Positions 1 through 9,591 of a stretch of DNA of 64,000 nt are shown piece by piece. Origin of the DNA: Micavibrio sp. (GTDB lineage Bacteria; Pseudomonadota; Alphaproteobacteria; Micavibrionales; Micavibrionaceae); contig JAPJQV010000001.1 of the NCBI GenBank assembly GCA_030824965.1, positions 248,001-312,000 of the forward strand, read 5' to 3'. The notes under the pieces are model-generated. The model ran no database searches. It saw only the letters and a list, made by a program, of their open reading frames with translations, and was not told the DNA's origin. The position numbers and the translations under genes are program-made. Numbering within the stretch: the first letter of the stretch is position 1; each line of letters starts with the position of its first letter.

Positions 1-440
1 GCTGTGACGAGAAAATGGCGAAAATGTTCTGTGATAAAATGGGATATGAAGCGGTTATGTTCCGCACGAGAAACCACGCCGGAAAGCCCGTCTACCATAC
101 CGACGTTATGATGTATATCGGGACAAGCTATGCCGGAATTTGTTCCGGCTGTATATTGGAAGAAGACAGAAAGCGCGTTATCGATAGCCTGTCCGCGCAT
201 CGCGAAGTGGTCGATTTATCGATGGATCAATTGAAAGCCTTTTGCGGCAATTCACTTGAACTAATTGGGCTGCATGGTGAGAAAAAACTCATCATGTCAT
301 CAGCCGCGCATTCGGCTTTGGCCGAAGACCAGAAAGCGACCTTGCTGAAATATGTATCGGAAATCGTACATGCGGATATTTCGACCATAGAGAAGTACGG
401 CGGCGGTTCAGCAAGATGCATGCTGCTTGAACTGCATTAA
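1..440 (+). CDS. ctlX: CtlX-like citrulline/arginine amidinohydrolase, C-terminal part
   Basis: The reading frame is open from the left edge, so the 5' part of the gene lies outside the window; the internal Met at 15 is not a credible start. The visible 145 or so residues match the C-terminal half of the arginine deiminase/amidinotransferase fold of the CtlX family (citrulline or arginine catabolism). The evidence is the stretch VMFRTRNHAGKPVYHTDVMM, which carries the family His, and the terminal GGGSARCMLLEL, where the Cys of ARCM is the expected nucleophile. The usual partner in this family, an ornithine cyclodeaminase-like gene, is not in the window. The gene is convergent with the next one and overlaps its end by 4 nt. 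Family assignment is firm; the exact substrate is inferred. Confidence 0.8.
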   Translation, partial: CDEKMAKMFCDKMGYEAVMFRTRNHAGKPVYHTDVMMYIGTSYAGICSGCILEEDRKRVIDSLSAHREVVDLSMDQLKAFCGNSLELIGLHGEKKLIMSSAAHSALAEDQKATLLKYVSEIVHADISTIEKYGGGSARCMLLELH

Positions 441-1576
441 TCTCTATCAAGCCGGCGCGCTTTAGGCCCTATCGTGGCGTTAATGGGAAAATGCAGCATT
501 CTTTCTTCATTTTCCTTGCCTTTATCGCATAGCTTTTGGAGGTTTCCATTGCTCAATGTATGAACGATCATTTCGGAATCAAGGCGGCCAGGGCCTTTCA
601 TGCAGTCTACAGGCAGTGACATATCTTCATTTAAGATTGACATTAGGTCGACATCATTACGGTTGATGTGCCATTTTAGATATTCAAGTTTTCTCTCTTC
701 GTCGGCTGTATATTTCTGGGCTTCGAGAACCACAGAGTAGAGGATTTGGGCTTTCTGATTACGTGTGGCATTGTCCTGAAAAGTCGGGTTCTCAAGATAA
801 ATGCCCGGTGTTACCCGGAATGTAGAAAGATGTTCCCATCCCGGTGTAATGGCTACAGGTTTACGCAAGTCGGATTGATGGAAAGTGATAAATCCTTTGA
901 AATCAATGTCTCCGTTATTCCGGATTAAATTGGGATCCATATTCAGCGATTTGAGAAGATTGATATCAGATGGATTTATAAGGCGTGAGATATAGTTGTT
1001 CTGTGCCCAGGCGTTTTTGAGAGTATTTTTATCTGTTTTGATAATATCGTCTCCAGCCAGCGTCACGATATCTGGTCTGGTGGCTCCTATACTGCGCGAG
1101 ATAGTTTTGAAGCGATCATTACGTCGATCTGTCGACCATTGAAGATAATCGCAGCCTTCCTCGGTAATACGCTTGGCTAGTTCTGCCATAACGATATCAA
1201 AAAGATTTGTTCGTCTGAAACTTTCCGCGACATAAGCATCCTCACAATAAGCCGCTCTTCGCCCTTGGCTATCGATCATGGGATAATATACGGCATACGC
1301 AATTGGCATGCGATCCTGAGCATAAACCAAAAAGCCCCGGAATGTATTTCCCCTTTTCCAGATACTTTCTTCAAGTGTTTCCAGATCTCCGAAATACTCG
1401 ACTTGATGGAAATTTGCCTGTGCTCGAATTAAACTTTCAAGGGCTGGTAGCAGTTTTTTCCTTTTTTCAGGATCGGTGACGATGTCGTGCAAATCAGCCA
1501 TATAATAATGATAGGAATCCGAGCCGTTTGCCGAATTGGAAAAATCATCTTGTGCTTTAAGTGGTTGTGACATCAT
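437..1576 (-). CDS. GNAT-family N-acetyltransferase-like protein
   Basis: This 379-residue protein has an N-terminal acetyltransferase-like (GNAT) region at about residues 35-165. It shows the typical order of a strand with Ala-Tyr-Ala-Val-Tyr-Tyr, an acidic turn ending in EDAYVAESFRRTNLFDIVM (the acetyl-CoA binding helix region, with the usual Arg/Gly-rich loop weakly conserved), and a later YLQWSTDRRN strand that resembles the diamine acetyltransferase group. The C-terminal 200 residues are not recognised. Its start codon overlaps the stop of the upstream XRE regulator by one base (TAATG), so the two are very probably co-translated and the regulator may control this enzyme. The substrate is unknown. 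Confidence 0.6.
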   Translation of the reverse strand: MMSQPLKAQDDFSNSANGSDSYHYYMADLHDIVTDPEKRKKLLPALESLIRAQANFHQVEYFGDLETLEESIWKRGNTFRGFLVYAQDRMPIAYAVYYPMIDSQGRRAAYCEDAYVAESFRRTNLFDIVMAELAKRITEEGCDYLQWSTDRRNDRFKTISRSIGATRPDIVTLAGDDIIKTDKNTLKNAWAQNNYISRLINPSDINLLKSLNMDPNLIRNNGDIDFKGFITFHQSDLRKPVAITPGWEHLSTFRVTPGIYLENPTFQDNATRNQKAQILYSVVLEAQKYTADEERKLEYLKWHINRNDVDLMSILNEDMSLPVDCMKGPGRLDSEMIVHTLSNGNLQKLCDKGKENEERMLHFPINATIGPKARRLDRD

Positions 1577-2277
1577 TAGTTACTCAGTAATTTCTTGTAT
1601 TTATCAGGAACTTGCCATTGATCGATCAAGCTCTGAGCAGGTTGTATCGCTTGTTCCCAGAGAAGACTGAATTGCAGACGGTAGGCTTCTGCCAAAACGG
1701 GATAGTTCATCACTATAATAGTTGGATCCGGCTCATAAAGAATAATGGCGAACTTGTCTCCAAAAACTATAAAGGGAACCGCCAGGAAATGCTCTGCCGG
1801 TATCCATCTGTATTCTGCATAGTTGCGCGCAGGAAAATAACAATCGCCTTCTTTCTGAATTATTTTGAAGCTCTTCTTTTTCTGTGAAGCCTCTATCTTT
1901 TCAACATGAATGACCGCATCGCTGTCTCCGAGCCATTGGGCGAACTGACTATCATCGACATAGGCTTGCAAGATTTCCCTGTGATCGCTTTGCGCAGCGG
2001 CATGTACTTCGCTTGAAAATTTTTTAAAACCCTCGACGTCTTTAAGAATGTCTACATGCAGACTTTTTTTTCTAAGACCGTCTTGGCCAATAAATTCAAT
2101 GCCGGCGTCTTCGAATGTTTTTTTGATCTTCTGGATAGTGCTATCACGCGGCGTTGTCGTGCCATTCTCAATCGCGCCGATAGACGTTCCGGATATTCCC
2201 GTACGTTCGGCAAGGTCGTTTTGAGACCAATTTAAAAGTCCCCTCGCGCCACGAATTTGAGCAGTTGTAATCGACAT
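1576..2277 (-). CDS. XRE-family helix-turn-helix regulator with unknown C-terminal domain
   Basis: Residues 5-65 form a classical Cro/CI-type HTH (RGLLNWSQNDLAERTGIS then IGAIENGTTTP), which binds DNA. Residues 90-233 form a separate domain rich in aromatic residues, with strands such as FLAVPFIVFGDKFAIILYEP and a final helix YRLQFSLLWEQA. That layout looks like a ligand or effector domain similar in outline to TrmB/PLD-like sensor domains, but I cannot name it. It is first in a two-gene unit with the GNAT gene. Two copies of AAGTTTAT upstream are plausible operator sites. The start at 2277 has only a weak ribosome site. Confidence 0.75.
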   Translation of the reverse strand: MSITTAQIRGARGLLNWSQNDLAERTGISGTSIGAIENGTTTPRDSTIQKIKKTFEDAGIEFIGQDGLRKKSLHVDILKDVEGFKKFSSEVHAAAQSDHREILQAYVDDSQFAQWLGDSDAVIHVEKIEASQKKKSFKIIQKEGDCYFPARNYAEYRWIPAEHFLAVPFIVFGDKFAIILYEPDPTIIVMNYPVLAEAYRLQFSLLWEQAIQPAQSLIDQWQVPDKYKKLLSN

Positions 2278-2304
2278 TTCTACCGTTTAAAGCATTCTTA
2301 TTTT

Positions 2305-2360
2305 TCTGTGTAACTTGCTTTTATCGTAAGTTTATACAATAAGCCAAGTTTATTCGGCAA
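2305..2360 (-). promoter_or_regulatory. Candidate operator region of the XRE-GNAT unit
   Basis: The 176-base gap between the XRE gene and dcp is very A/T-rich and holds two identical octamers, AAGTTTAT at 2328-2335 and 2346-2353, 18 bp apart, about two helical turns. On the minus strand they read ATAAACTT, just upstream of the regulator. Related AAGTT/AACTT words occur nearby at 2312 and around 2425. Such spaced half-sites suit an XRE dimer, but binding is inference. Confidence 0.3.
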
Positions 2361-2453
2361 TAAAAATATGAAAAACAAAATTTCTTTTAATATCAGTTAT
2401 TTAAAATTTCGATTGAGTTTTTGCAAAGTTAAACTTGGGTAAAAGTAAAGTTC

Positions 2454-4496
2454 TTAACGAGAATCTCCTGATAATAAGCCTTCTCTGCGTAAAAGAGCAT
2501 CAGGATCCGCCTCGCGGCCCCGGAAGTTGCTGTAAAGAATCAGTGGATGCTCAATATTACCCTTGGAAAGAATTTCTTTCTTATACGTTTCGGCCGTTTC
2601 CGCATGGTAGAGGCCTTTCTCGAGGAAAGCGTCAAATGCGTCGGCATCAAGTACTTCTGCCCATTTATAGGAGTAATACCCTGCAGAATAGCCGCCTGAA
2701 AAAACATGGCTAAAAGATGTCGATGTCGGGCCACCCAATCTTGGGAAGAGCCTTAAATCTTCCATTACGCTATCTTCGAATTTAAGCAGGTCGGTTATCT
2801 GATCGGGATCAGTCGTATGCCAAGCCATATCCAACGTTCCAAGTCCGATTTGACGCAAGCCTGACCAGCCCGCCATGAAATTCTTGCTGGCGCGAAGTTT
2901 TTCGATCAGGTCTGCGGGGATCTTTTCTCCGGTTTCATAATGTGCGGCAAAACTGTTCAATACTTCCGGTTCATATAGCCAGTTTTCCTGAAGCTGGGAT
3001 GGTAATTCTACGAAATCCCATAAAACATTGGGTGACGCCATGGATCCGTAAGTCGCTTCGGATAACAGGCCGTGGGTAACATGGCCCATCTCGTGAAAAA
3101 TCGTCAGCACTTCATCGAACGTTAAAAGGGAAGGCTTGTCTTTGGTAGGCTTCGTGAAGTTACAAACGAAGGCAGTCACAGGGCGTTCGATCTTACCCTT
3201 ATACAATCCCTGCTCACGATAAGCAGTCATCCATGCGCCGGGTTTTTTCCCGGTACGTGGGAAAAAATCCGCATACATCGTGCCGATAAAGCGTCCCGTG
3301 CGCTCGTCTTCGACGTCATAGGCTGTTACGTCGGAATGCCAGACAGGGTAATCGGCATTAAGAATAAATTTCAATCCGAAAAGTTTCCTGAAATGCTCGA
3401 ATGTACCTTTTAATACGCGGTCCAGAGGGAAGTAAGGACGTAAATCTTCAGAGGAGAACTGGAATTTTTCTTCCTGAAGTTTCTCTGAATAATAAGAGAC
3501 ATCCCAAGGCTTTAAATCCGCGTTGCCTTTCGCTTTGGCAAATTCGCGCAGTTCTTCTAGATCGCGCTGCGCCGCCGGTTTGTAACGATCCTTCATTTTT
3601 TTCAGGAAAGACATGACACGCTCCGTTTTTTCCGCCATGCGACGTTCGAGAGTGTAATCGGCATGATCCTGATAGCCGAGAAGCTTGGCCCGTTCGTAAC
3701 GTAATCGAACGATTTTCATGAGTGTGTCAGTGTTGTCGTACTGATCGCCGAAAGCTTGGTGGCTGTATGCCCTCCACATTTTTTCGCGTAAGGCGCTTGA
3801 ATCGTTATACGTTACGAATGGAAAATAGCTTGGGAAATCGAGAGTAAAAACATACTTACCTGTCAGCCCGCGCTCTTCGGCGGCAAGCTTTGCGCCCTCG
3901 ATGGCCATTTCCGGCAGGCCCGATAAATCTTTTTGGTCTTCCAGGACAAGCTGAAACTGCTCGGCGGATTTTTTGACATTATTGGAATAGATGGGACCGA
4001 GTGTGGACATATCCTCGTTTATCTTGCGAAGCTTTAGTTTTTTATCGGCATCTAACAACGCGCCCCCGCGGGCGAAATTTTTATATGTATCAATTAAAAG
4101 CGTACGTTCTTCCGGCGAGTTAGTTTCATTGTCTATATTTTCAAACACGGTTCTGACGCGCTCGAATAGTTTTTCGTTTAAAATGATATCGCTGGAGAAA
4201 TTCGCCTGAATAGGGCCGATCTCTTCCGCAATTTTTTGCATTCCATCAGTGCCAGCCGCAGACAATTGATTGTAGAAAATCGATGATATCGTCCCGAGCA
4301 GCTCGGACGCGGTTTCAAGGGCGACAATCGTATTCTCGAAATTCGGCTTTTCAGGATTGGCGATAATCTTGTCAATATTGGCTCTGGCTTCCGCAATTGC
4401 CGCATCCAGCGCCGGGCGGAAATGTTCTTCCTTTATAAGGTCAAAATGCGGCGCGTGGTTTTTCAGCGAGGACGGGGTCAGGAGAGGATTCGACAT
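2454..4496 (-). CDS. dcp: Peptidyl-dipeptidase Dcp (M3 zinc metallopeptidase)
   Basis: A cytoplasmic zinc peptidase that removes dipeptides from the C-terminus of small peptides during protein turnover. The length, 680 residues, equals that of E. coli Dcp (681). The zinc motif HEMGH is at residues 468-472 and the third ligand is expected at Glu497 in DFVELPS. The N-terminus (APHFDLIKEEHFRPAL) and the C-terminal FSGGYSAGYYSYKW follow Dcp more closely than oligopeptidase A, though the close relative PrlC/OpdA remains an alternative. No signal peptide is seen. The gene is divergent from mnmC with only 47 bp between start codons, so both promoters must sit in or beyond that gap. Confidence 0.88.
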   Translation of the reverse strand: MSNPLLTPSSLKNHAPHFDLIKEEHFRPALDAAIAEARANIDKIIANPEKPNFENTIVALETASELLGTISSIFYNQLSAAGTDGMQKIAEEIGPIQANFSSDIILNEKLFERVRTVFENIDNETNSPEERTLLIDTYKNFARGGALLDADKKLKLRKINEDMSTLGPIYSNNVKKSAEQFQLVLEDQKDLSGLPEMAIEGAKLAAEERGLTGKYVFTLDFPSYFPFVTYNDSSALREKMWRAYSHQAFGDQYDNTDTLMKIVRLRYERAKLLGYQDHADYTLERRMAEKTERVMSFLKKMKDRYKPAAQRDLEELREFAKAKGNADLKPWDVSYYSEKLQEEKFQFSSEDLRPYFPLDRVLKGTFEHFRKLFGLKFILNADYPVWHSDVTAYDVEDERTGRFIGTMYADFFPRTGKKPGAWMTAYREQGLYKGKIERPVTAFVCNFTKPTKDKPSLLTFDEVLTIFHEMGHVTHGLLSEATYGSMASPNVLWDFVELPSQLQENWLYEPEVLNSFAAHYETGEKIPADLIEKLRASKNFMAGWSGLRQIGLGTLDMAWHTTDPDQITDLLKFEDSVMEDLRLFPRLGGPTSTSFSHVFSGGYSAGYYSYKWAEVLDADAFDAFLEKGLYHAETAETYKKEILSKGNIEHPLILYSNFRGREADPDALLRREGLLSGDSR

Positions 4497-4543
4497 AAAA
4501 ATTCCTTTGGATAAATACCTGAATAGATATATGGATCAAAACC

Positions 4544-6331
4544 ATGCAAACGCCAAGGCCAGAATACGTTAAAGACCAGATCTATTCCGATACTTACAAG
4601 GATATTTATTTTTGTGAAGAAGACGGGCTGGATGAAGGAGATCATGTTTTCCTAAAAGGGAACAGCCTGCCTGAGAATTGGCAGAACAGGGCAGAATTCG
4701 TGATCGCGGAAACGGGCTTTGGAACTGGGCTTAATTTTCTGGCGACCTGGCTCAAATGGGAAAAAACGGCGCCTGCCCATCAGCATCTGACCTATATCTC
4801 TTTTGAGAAGTTCCCGTTAACGCCGGATCAGATCAGAGAGGCGCTGTCGCGATGGAAAGATGAGATCGGCGACAAGCTGGAAATCATGCTGGATCATTAT
4901 CCGTTACGGATTTTTGGCTGGCATCCAATCCGCATTAACGATCAAATTTCCCTCCTTTTGATTTTTGATGACGTTAACCGGGCTTTGCCTGAACTTAATA
5001 CATTGGTCGATGCATGGTTTCTGGACGGCTTCGCTCCGGCAAAAAATCCGGAAATGTGGAGTGAGGCGGTTTTCAAGGCAATGGCCGATAACAGCTATGA
5101 AGGCACGACATTCGCCAGCTTCACGGCGGCAGGACTGGTGAAAAGGGGTTTGCGCGAACAGGGGTTTCACGTCGCCAAAACGCGTGGTTATGGACGGAAA
5201 CGCGATATGATTTACGGACATTTCGTCTCCGAAAGGCAAAACCCAAAAAAGGGGAATATCAGATCGGTTGCCGTTATCGGTGGCGGTCTGGCCGGAACAC
5301 AAATTGCCGCGCGCTTGCAACTGGAAGGCGTGACCGTCGATTTATATGAAGAGAAGGAAATTGCCGCCAAAGCTTCCGGAAATCCGCTTGGGTTATTCAA
5401 TCCAAGATTTACAAGCCAGCAAAGTGCTATATCTGATTTTTATGCCTCTGCCTTTGCATACGCGGTTCGGCAATTTAGCCGCATCAAGCATGTTGGATAT
5501 CGAGCTTGCGGCAGCCTTTTTATGCTGACTGATACGAAGAAAGAAAAACGTATCGCCGGCATGGTTGAAAATTGTGGATGGAATCCGGATCATTTGCGGA
5601 TCGTGAATGCGGATGAAGCGTCAGAGTTGGCAGGAGTAAGAATTGAAAATCAATGCGCTTATCTGCCAGATGCGGGTTCTATCAGTCCTGCTAATTTATG
5701 CGCCGAGTTGTCTAAAGGCATAAGTTTAATCAAAAATAAAGTGAATGAGATTTGCCCAGTCGAAAATGGCTGGCATGTAAATAATAAAATTTATGATGCT
5801 GTGGTTCTGGCTTGCGGAAGCGGCATCTGGGATTTCAAGCAAATATCGCAATTGCCTTTATCGACTGTGCGGGGGCAGATTATAATGGCAAAGGTCACAG
5901 AAAAAACGGCTTGCGTTAAAGCTAATATTTGTTACGGAGGGTATTTTTCCCCTGCAGAGAACGGACAGCATGCAATTGGCGCAACCTTTCAGCCATGGAT
6001 AAAGGACGACGCTGTCAGAACAGAGGATAGCGAAGACATCATTTCAAATCTTGAATATCATGTCCCCGCGCTTAAAGGTGAAATTCAGGCAGATCAAGCC
6101 CGCGCCGCTTTCCGTGTTGCGACAAAAGATCGGTTCCCGGTCATTGGCAAAATTGACGCTTACGACAATCTATACATCTCTGCCGCCCATGGCTCTCATG
6201 GGTTGATAAGTACAGCCTTGGCGGCGGAAATCATTGCGGCTGATATCATGTGCAGGCCATGTCCAATACCGAAAGAGGTGTCCGAAAAGTTATCCCCACA
6301 GCGCTTTACCGAAAGAGAGGCAAAGAAATAG
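4544..6331 (+). CDS. mnmC: Bifunctional tRNA mnm5s2U34 biosynthesis protein MnmC
   Basis: MnmC completes 5-methylaminomethyl-2-thiouridine at the wobble base of several tRNAs. The protein (595 residues) contains both expected halves. Residues 1-235 are the SAM-dependent MnmD methyltransferase (GFGTGLNF at 58-65, DGFAPAKNPEMW at 161-172). Residues 240-595 are the FAD-dependent oxidoreductase that removes the carboxymethyl group (dinucleotide motif VIGGGLAG at 244-251, and a C-terminal AAHGSHGLIST typical of DAO-type flavoproteins). The first Met has a poor ribosome site but gives the standard N-terminus for the family. It is followed after 34 bp by the glycosyl-phosphate transferase. Confidence 0.9.
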   Translation: MQTPRPEYVKDQIYSDTYKDIYFCEEDGLDEGDHVFLKGNSLPENWQNRAEFVIAETGFGTGLNFLATWLKWEKTAPAHQHLTYISFEKFPLTPDQIREALSRWKDEIGDKLEIMLDHYPLRIFGWHPIRINDQISLLLIFDDVNRALPELNTLVDAWFLDGFAPAKNPEMWSEAVFKAMADNSYEGTTFASFTAAGLVKRGLREQGFHVAKTRGYGRKRDMIYGHFVSERQNPKKGNIRSVAVIGGGLAGTQIAARLQLEGVTVDLYEEKEIAAKASGNPLGLFNPRFTSQQSAISDFYASAFAYAVRQFSRIKHVGYRACGSLFMLTDTKKEKRIAGMVENCGWNPDHLRIVNADEASELAGVRIENQCAYLPDAGSISPANLCAELSKGISLIKNKVNEICPVENGWHVNNKIYDAVVLACGSGIWDFKQISQLPLSTVRGQIIMAKVTEKTACVKANICYGGYFSPAENGQHAIGATFQPWIKDDAVRTEDSEDIISNLEYHVPALKGEIQADQARAAFRVATKDRFPVIGKIDAYDNLYISAAHGSHGLISTALAAEIIAADIMCRPCPIPKEVSEKLSPQRFTEREAKK

Positions 6332-6365
6332 ACTTACCTATTTAATTCTTTTATCTATCAGTTAT

Positions 6366-7445
6366 ATGTCACCTGAATTGCCGCCAATGCTGGTTCTATT
6401 TGTTTTGCCCTTGCTCTCTCTTATATTGAGTATGATCGCGGTGCCGCTTGTGCGGAAAATTTCGCTGAAATTCGATTTCGTCGATCGTCCGGGCGGGCGC
6501 AAGCAACATGACAAAGTAACGCCTTATGGCGGCGGTATCGCGATTTTTATCGTTTTTGCGTTTTTATCTTTTTTTATTGCCGCTCCGTTTGAAAACAGCT
6601 GGGCCTATTTTCTGGCGCTTGCCATGATTTTAATTACCGGTGTCGTTGATGATAAACGCGGAGTGAATGCTAAGCTAAAATTCATCATTCATTTTCTCGC
6701 CGCTTTTATTCTCGTTATACCCGGCCAGACTGAATTGGCAACGCTTGGTAATTTGCTGGGTTTCGGCGAAATGACACTCGGCTGGGCAACGATTCCATTC
6801 TCGGTTGCCTGTGTCGTTTATATCATAAACGCGATAAATATGATGGATGGTGTCGATGGTTTAGCTGGCGGAAACTGCCTGATTGTTTTTCTCTGGTTGC
6901 TGATCGCCTGTTTCTTTGCCGGACAATGGGAGGCTTTTCTATCCATTGGACTTATATCCGGTGCCTTGGCGGGTTTCCTTATCTACAATATGCGCAATCC
7001 TTGGCGGCGCAAAGCTTCCATATTTCTAGGCGATGCCGGATCGATGGCGCTGGGCTTGACGATTGCCTGGTATGCCATTCATCTGAGCCAGCAACCGAAT
7101 GCGATCATTCCTCCGGTATCGGTTGCCTGGATTATCGCATTGCCGATTGTGGATGCGTTCGGTTTGCTTATCATGCGCATTCGTGAAGGTCGCCCGCCAT
7201 TCGACCCGGACCGCCGCCACTTCCATCATCATTTTCTCGATGCCGGATTTACGCCGTCACAGACAACGGTTATCGTTTTAATATGGTCGGCAATTTTGGG
7301 CGGAATAGGCTATCTTGGCGCAAAATACGGACTAACAGAATCCGGCCTTGGATGGGCATGGGTCACGTTATGGATCGGACATGCGTTATTGGTGATCAAA
7401 TCTAAAGGATTTTCCGCGTTGCTTGCTAAAATTCGCTTGCGATAG
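6366..7445 (+). CDS. WecA/MraY-type polyprenyl-phosphate sugar-1-phosphate transferase
   Basis: A polytopic inner-membrane enzyme that would transfer a sugar phosphate, probably GlcNAc-1-P, onto undecaprenyl phosphate to start an O-antigen or other surface glycan. I count about ten hydrophobic segments. Family signatures are DRPGGRKQHDKVTPYGGGIAI near the N-terminus, the Asp pair in GVVDDKRG, NAINMMDGVDGLAGG, FLGDAGSM and the cytoplasmic loop RPPFDPDRRHFHHH, which carries the WecA-type His cluster absent from MraY. The frame is open further upstream inside mnmC; the Met at 6366 (MSPELPP) follows the mnmC stop and gives the usual 359-residue length. It overlaps the convergent epimerase gene by 20 bp. 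Confidence 0.85.
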   Translation: MSPELPPMLVLFVLPLLSLILSMIAVPLVRKISLKFDFVDRPGGRKQHDKVTPYGGGIAIFIVFAFLSFFIAAPFENSWAYFLALAMILITGVVDDKRGVNAKLKFIIHFLAAFILVIPGQTELATLGNLLGFGEMTLGWATIPFSVACVVYIINAINMMDGVDGLAGGNCLIVFLWLLIACFFAGQWEAFLSIGLISGALAGFLIYNMRNPWRRKASIFLGDAGSMALGLTIAWYAIHLSQQPNAIIPPVSVAWIIALPIVDAFGLLIMRIREGRPPFDPDRRHFHHHFLDAGFTPSQTTVIVLIWSAILGGIGYLGAKYGLTESGLGWAWVTLWIGHALLVIKSKGFSALLAKIRLR

Positions 7446-8388
7446 TTTTTTCCAGACCTTCTTTTAATGTCTTTGGCGGAACGAAAGCGGTTTCCTGTAG
7501 TTTCTTCGCCGAAAAAACAGTTGTGGCGCAGAATTTTTCGACCCGAACGCGCGAGATCGGAAAATTCTTACCGGTCAATCGGGCGGCAATATCGAAGACC
7601 GCACCGGCCAGAAGGCCAAGAGCTTTAGGAAGCTGAACGCCGCTGACTTGCTTGCCGATTTTCGCGCAAATGATATTCACCAATTCCTTGGTTGAAAGAT
7701 CCGGTTTGTCGACGTAGTTAAAGATATGAGTGCCGGGGCCGAAATTCATGCAATGGCAAAGAAACGCGGCGACGTTCTCGACATAGGCCATGGATTTTTT
7801 ATTCTCGCCATTGCCGATCATAATGAACTGGCCTTTGACAATCTGGTTTAAAAGAACATGCACATTGCCGCGATTACCGACACCGAAAACAACGGTTGGG
7901 CGCACGATGACGAGTGTACGCTGACCCGGATCTTTTGCCTGCCAAGCTTTAAAAACATGTTCGGCCTGGGATTTGGTTTCACCATAAGGACCAATCGGAT
8001 CGTGAGGAGAATTTTCATCCGCTTCGTAATGATGATGGCCGTAGACGGCAGCAGAAGAAGTGAAAATGATTTTCCTGATGCCGGTTTTCTCAGCCGCAGC
8101 ACAGATATTTTCCGCACCCGTTACATTGACATCGTAGTAAAGGCTGACAGGGCGGACATCGTCACGATGCTGGGCGGCGAGGTTAATAATGACATCACAT
8201 CCCTCTATCACCGGAACAAGAGAGTTTAACTCGCGAACATCAGCATGCTTGCAGAAATCCGGATAAGGGCGGCTTGGCTGGATATCGGCGATGGACACGT
8301 AATGCCCGCCTTTCCAAAGGTCGGAGGCAAGATTGGAGCCGATAAAACCGCTACCGCCGATGAGGGCAACTTTCTGGGATGAAGACAT
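7426..8388 (-). CDS. NAD-dependent epimerase/dehydratase (nucleotide-sugar, extended SDR)
   Basis: An extended short-chain dehydrogenase of 320 residues. The Rossmann motif GGSGFIGSN lies at about 11-19, the catalytic Ser in FTSSAAVYG, and the Tyr-x3-Lys pair in YGETKSQ. This arrangement is typical of UDP-glucose 4-epimerase and related nucleotide-sugar enzymes. It sits between a WecA-like initiator and a GT4 glycosyltransferase, which supports a role in supplying a sugar for the same surface polysaccharide. It is divergent from the glycosyltransferase (51 bp apart). Which sugar it acts on cannot be read from the sequence. Confidence 0.8.
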   Translation of the reverse strand: MSSSQKVALIGGSGFIGSNLASDLWKGGHYVSIADIQPSRPYPDFCKHADVRELNSLVPVIEGCDVIINLAAQHRDDVRPVSLYYDVNVTGAENICAAAEKTGIRKIIFTSSAAVYGHHHYEADENSPHDPIGPYGETKSQAEHVFKAWQAKDPGQRTLVIVRPTVVFGVGNRGNVHVLLNQIVKGQFIMIGNGENKKSMAYVENVAAFLCHCMNFGPGTHIFNYVDKPDLSTKELVNIICAKIGKQVSGVQLPKALGLLAGAVFDIAARLTGKNFPISRVRVEKFCATTVFSAKKLQETAFVPPKTLKEGLEKTIASEF

Positions 8389-8439
8389 GATGTGACCTTG
8401 ATTTAAATCCTTGTTCGCTTATACAACATTCTAAAGATC

Positions 8440-9540
8440 ATGAAAATTGCTTATCTTATCACCCGGATGGACGAATTAGGCGGCGCACAGATCCATGTGC
8501 GCGATCTTTCGCTTTGGATGAAATCCCAAGGCCATGAGGTCAGCGTCCTGACCGGCAGCTTCGGCAAGGTGACCGATTTTCTGGAAGAGCAGGGGATCAA
8601 GGTTTATGAAATTCCTGATCTGGAACGGGCTATTCATCCGGTCAATGACTGGAAAGCTTTCAACCAGATAAAAAAGGTTCTGCAAGATATTCATCCTGAT
8701 ATCTTATCCTGTCATTCATCGAAAGCGGGATTGCTGGGACGGCTGGCGGCAAAAGCGGCTAAGGTAAAGGTAATCTTTACCGCGCATGGCTGGGCGTTTA
8801 CAGATGGCGTGCCGAAATTGCAGAGAACAATCTACGCTTTTCTTGAAAAATCTGCGGGGTTTTTCAGCGATCATGTAATTACCGTCAGTGGTTTCGATTA
8901 CGAACTCGCCAGGAAAAACAACATCGTTCCTGTGCACAAATTAACGCTCGTGCATAACGGCATGCCGGAACGGCCTGCCACAAAGCGTGAGTTAAAAAAT
9001 GATCCGACACGCTTAATGATGGTAGCGCGTATCGGTCCGCAAAAAGATCATGAAACATTGCTTCGCGCTTTGGCAACCTTGAAAGATTTATCATGGACGC
9101 TGGAATTCGTCGGCGGTGGCGACGACACTGAGCTGCGTCATCTGGTCATCGATCTGAAAATTGATGATCGTGTCTTGTTTTTAGGAGAACGTCATGACGT
9201 GGCGGAACTGATGGAGAAACAGGCAGATTTATATCTGCTTATCAGTAAATGGGAAGGTTTCCCAAGAAGCATTCTCGAAGCCATGCGCTCCAGCCTGCCT
9301 GTTATTGCCAGCGATGTCGGCGGCGTATCGGAAGCCGTTGAAGACGGAAAGACCGGATATCTTGTCCCTGCCGAAGATATTACTAAATTATCGCATACGC
9401 TGCGCCTCGTTATCCCGGACAAGAAATTGCAGTTGGAATTAGGGCAGGCGGGAAGGATAAGTTTTGAACGCCAGTTTTCTTTTAAATCCATGGCAATGAA
9501 TACGATGGCTGTTTATACCTCTGTGGATAAAATGGCCTGA
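8440..9540 (+). CDS. Glycosyltransferase family 4
   Basis: A 366-residue GT-B fold glycosyltransferase. The N-terminal glycine-rich start (MDELGGAQIHVRDLSLWM) and the C-terminal donor-binding segment (LLISKWEGFPRSILEAMRSS followed by VIASDVGGVSEAVEDGKTGY) are diagnostic of GT4 enzymes; the E-x7-E motif is present within ISKWEGFPRSILEAM. It probably adds a sugar from a nucleotide donor onto a lipid-linked glycan at the cytoplasmic face of the inner membrane, with the neighbouring WecA-like and epimerase genes. No membrane segment is needed or seen. The specific sugar is unknown. Confidence 0.85.
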   Translation: MKIAYLITRMDELGGAQIHVRDLSLWMKSQGHEVSVLTGSFGKVTDFLEEQGIKVYEIPDLERAIHPVNDWKAFNQIKKVLQDIHPDILSCHSSKAGLLGRLAAKAAKVKVIFTAHGWAFTDGVPKLQRTIYAFLEKSAGFFSDHVITVSGFDYELARKNNIVPVHKLTLVHNGMPERPATKRELKNDPTRLMMVARIGPQKDHETLLRALATLKDLSWTLEFVGGGDDTELRHLVIDLKIDDRVLFLGERHDVAELMEKQADLYLLISKWEGFPRSILEAMRSSLPVIASDVGGVSEAVEDGKTGYLVPAEDITKLSHTLRLVIPDKKLQLELGQAGRISFERQFSFKSMAMNTMAVYTSVDKMA

Positions 9541-9591
9541 TCCTTCCCTCTGAATTGACCCAAATTGATTCGCCCTTCAGTTTAGGGGCTC

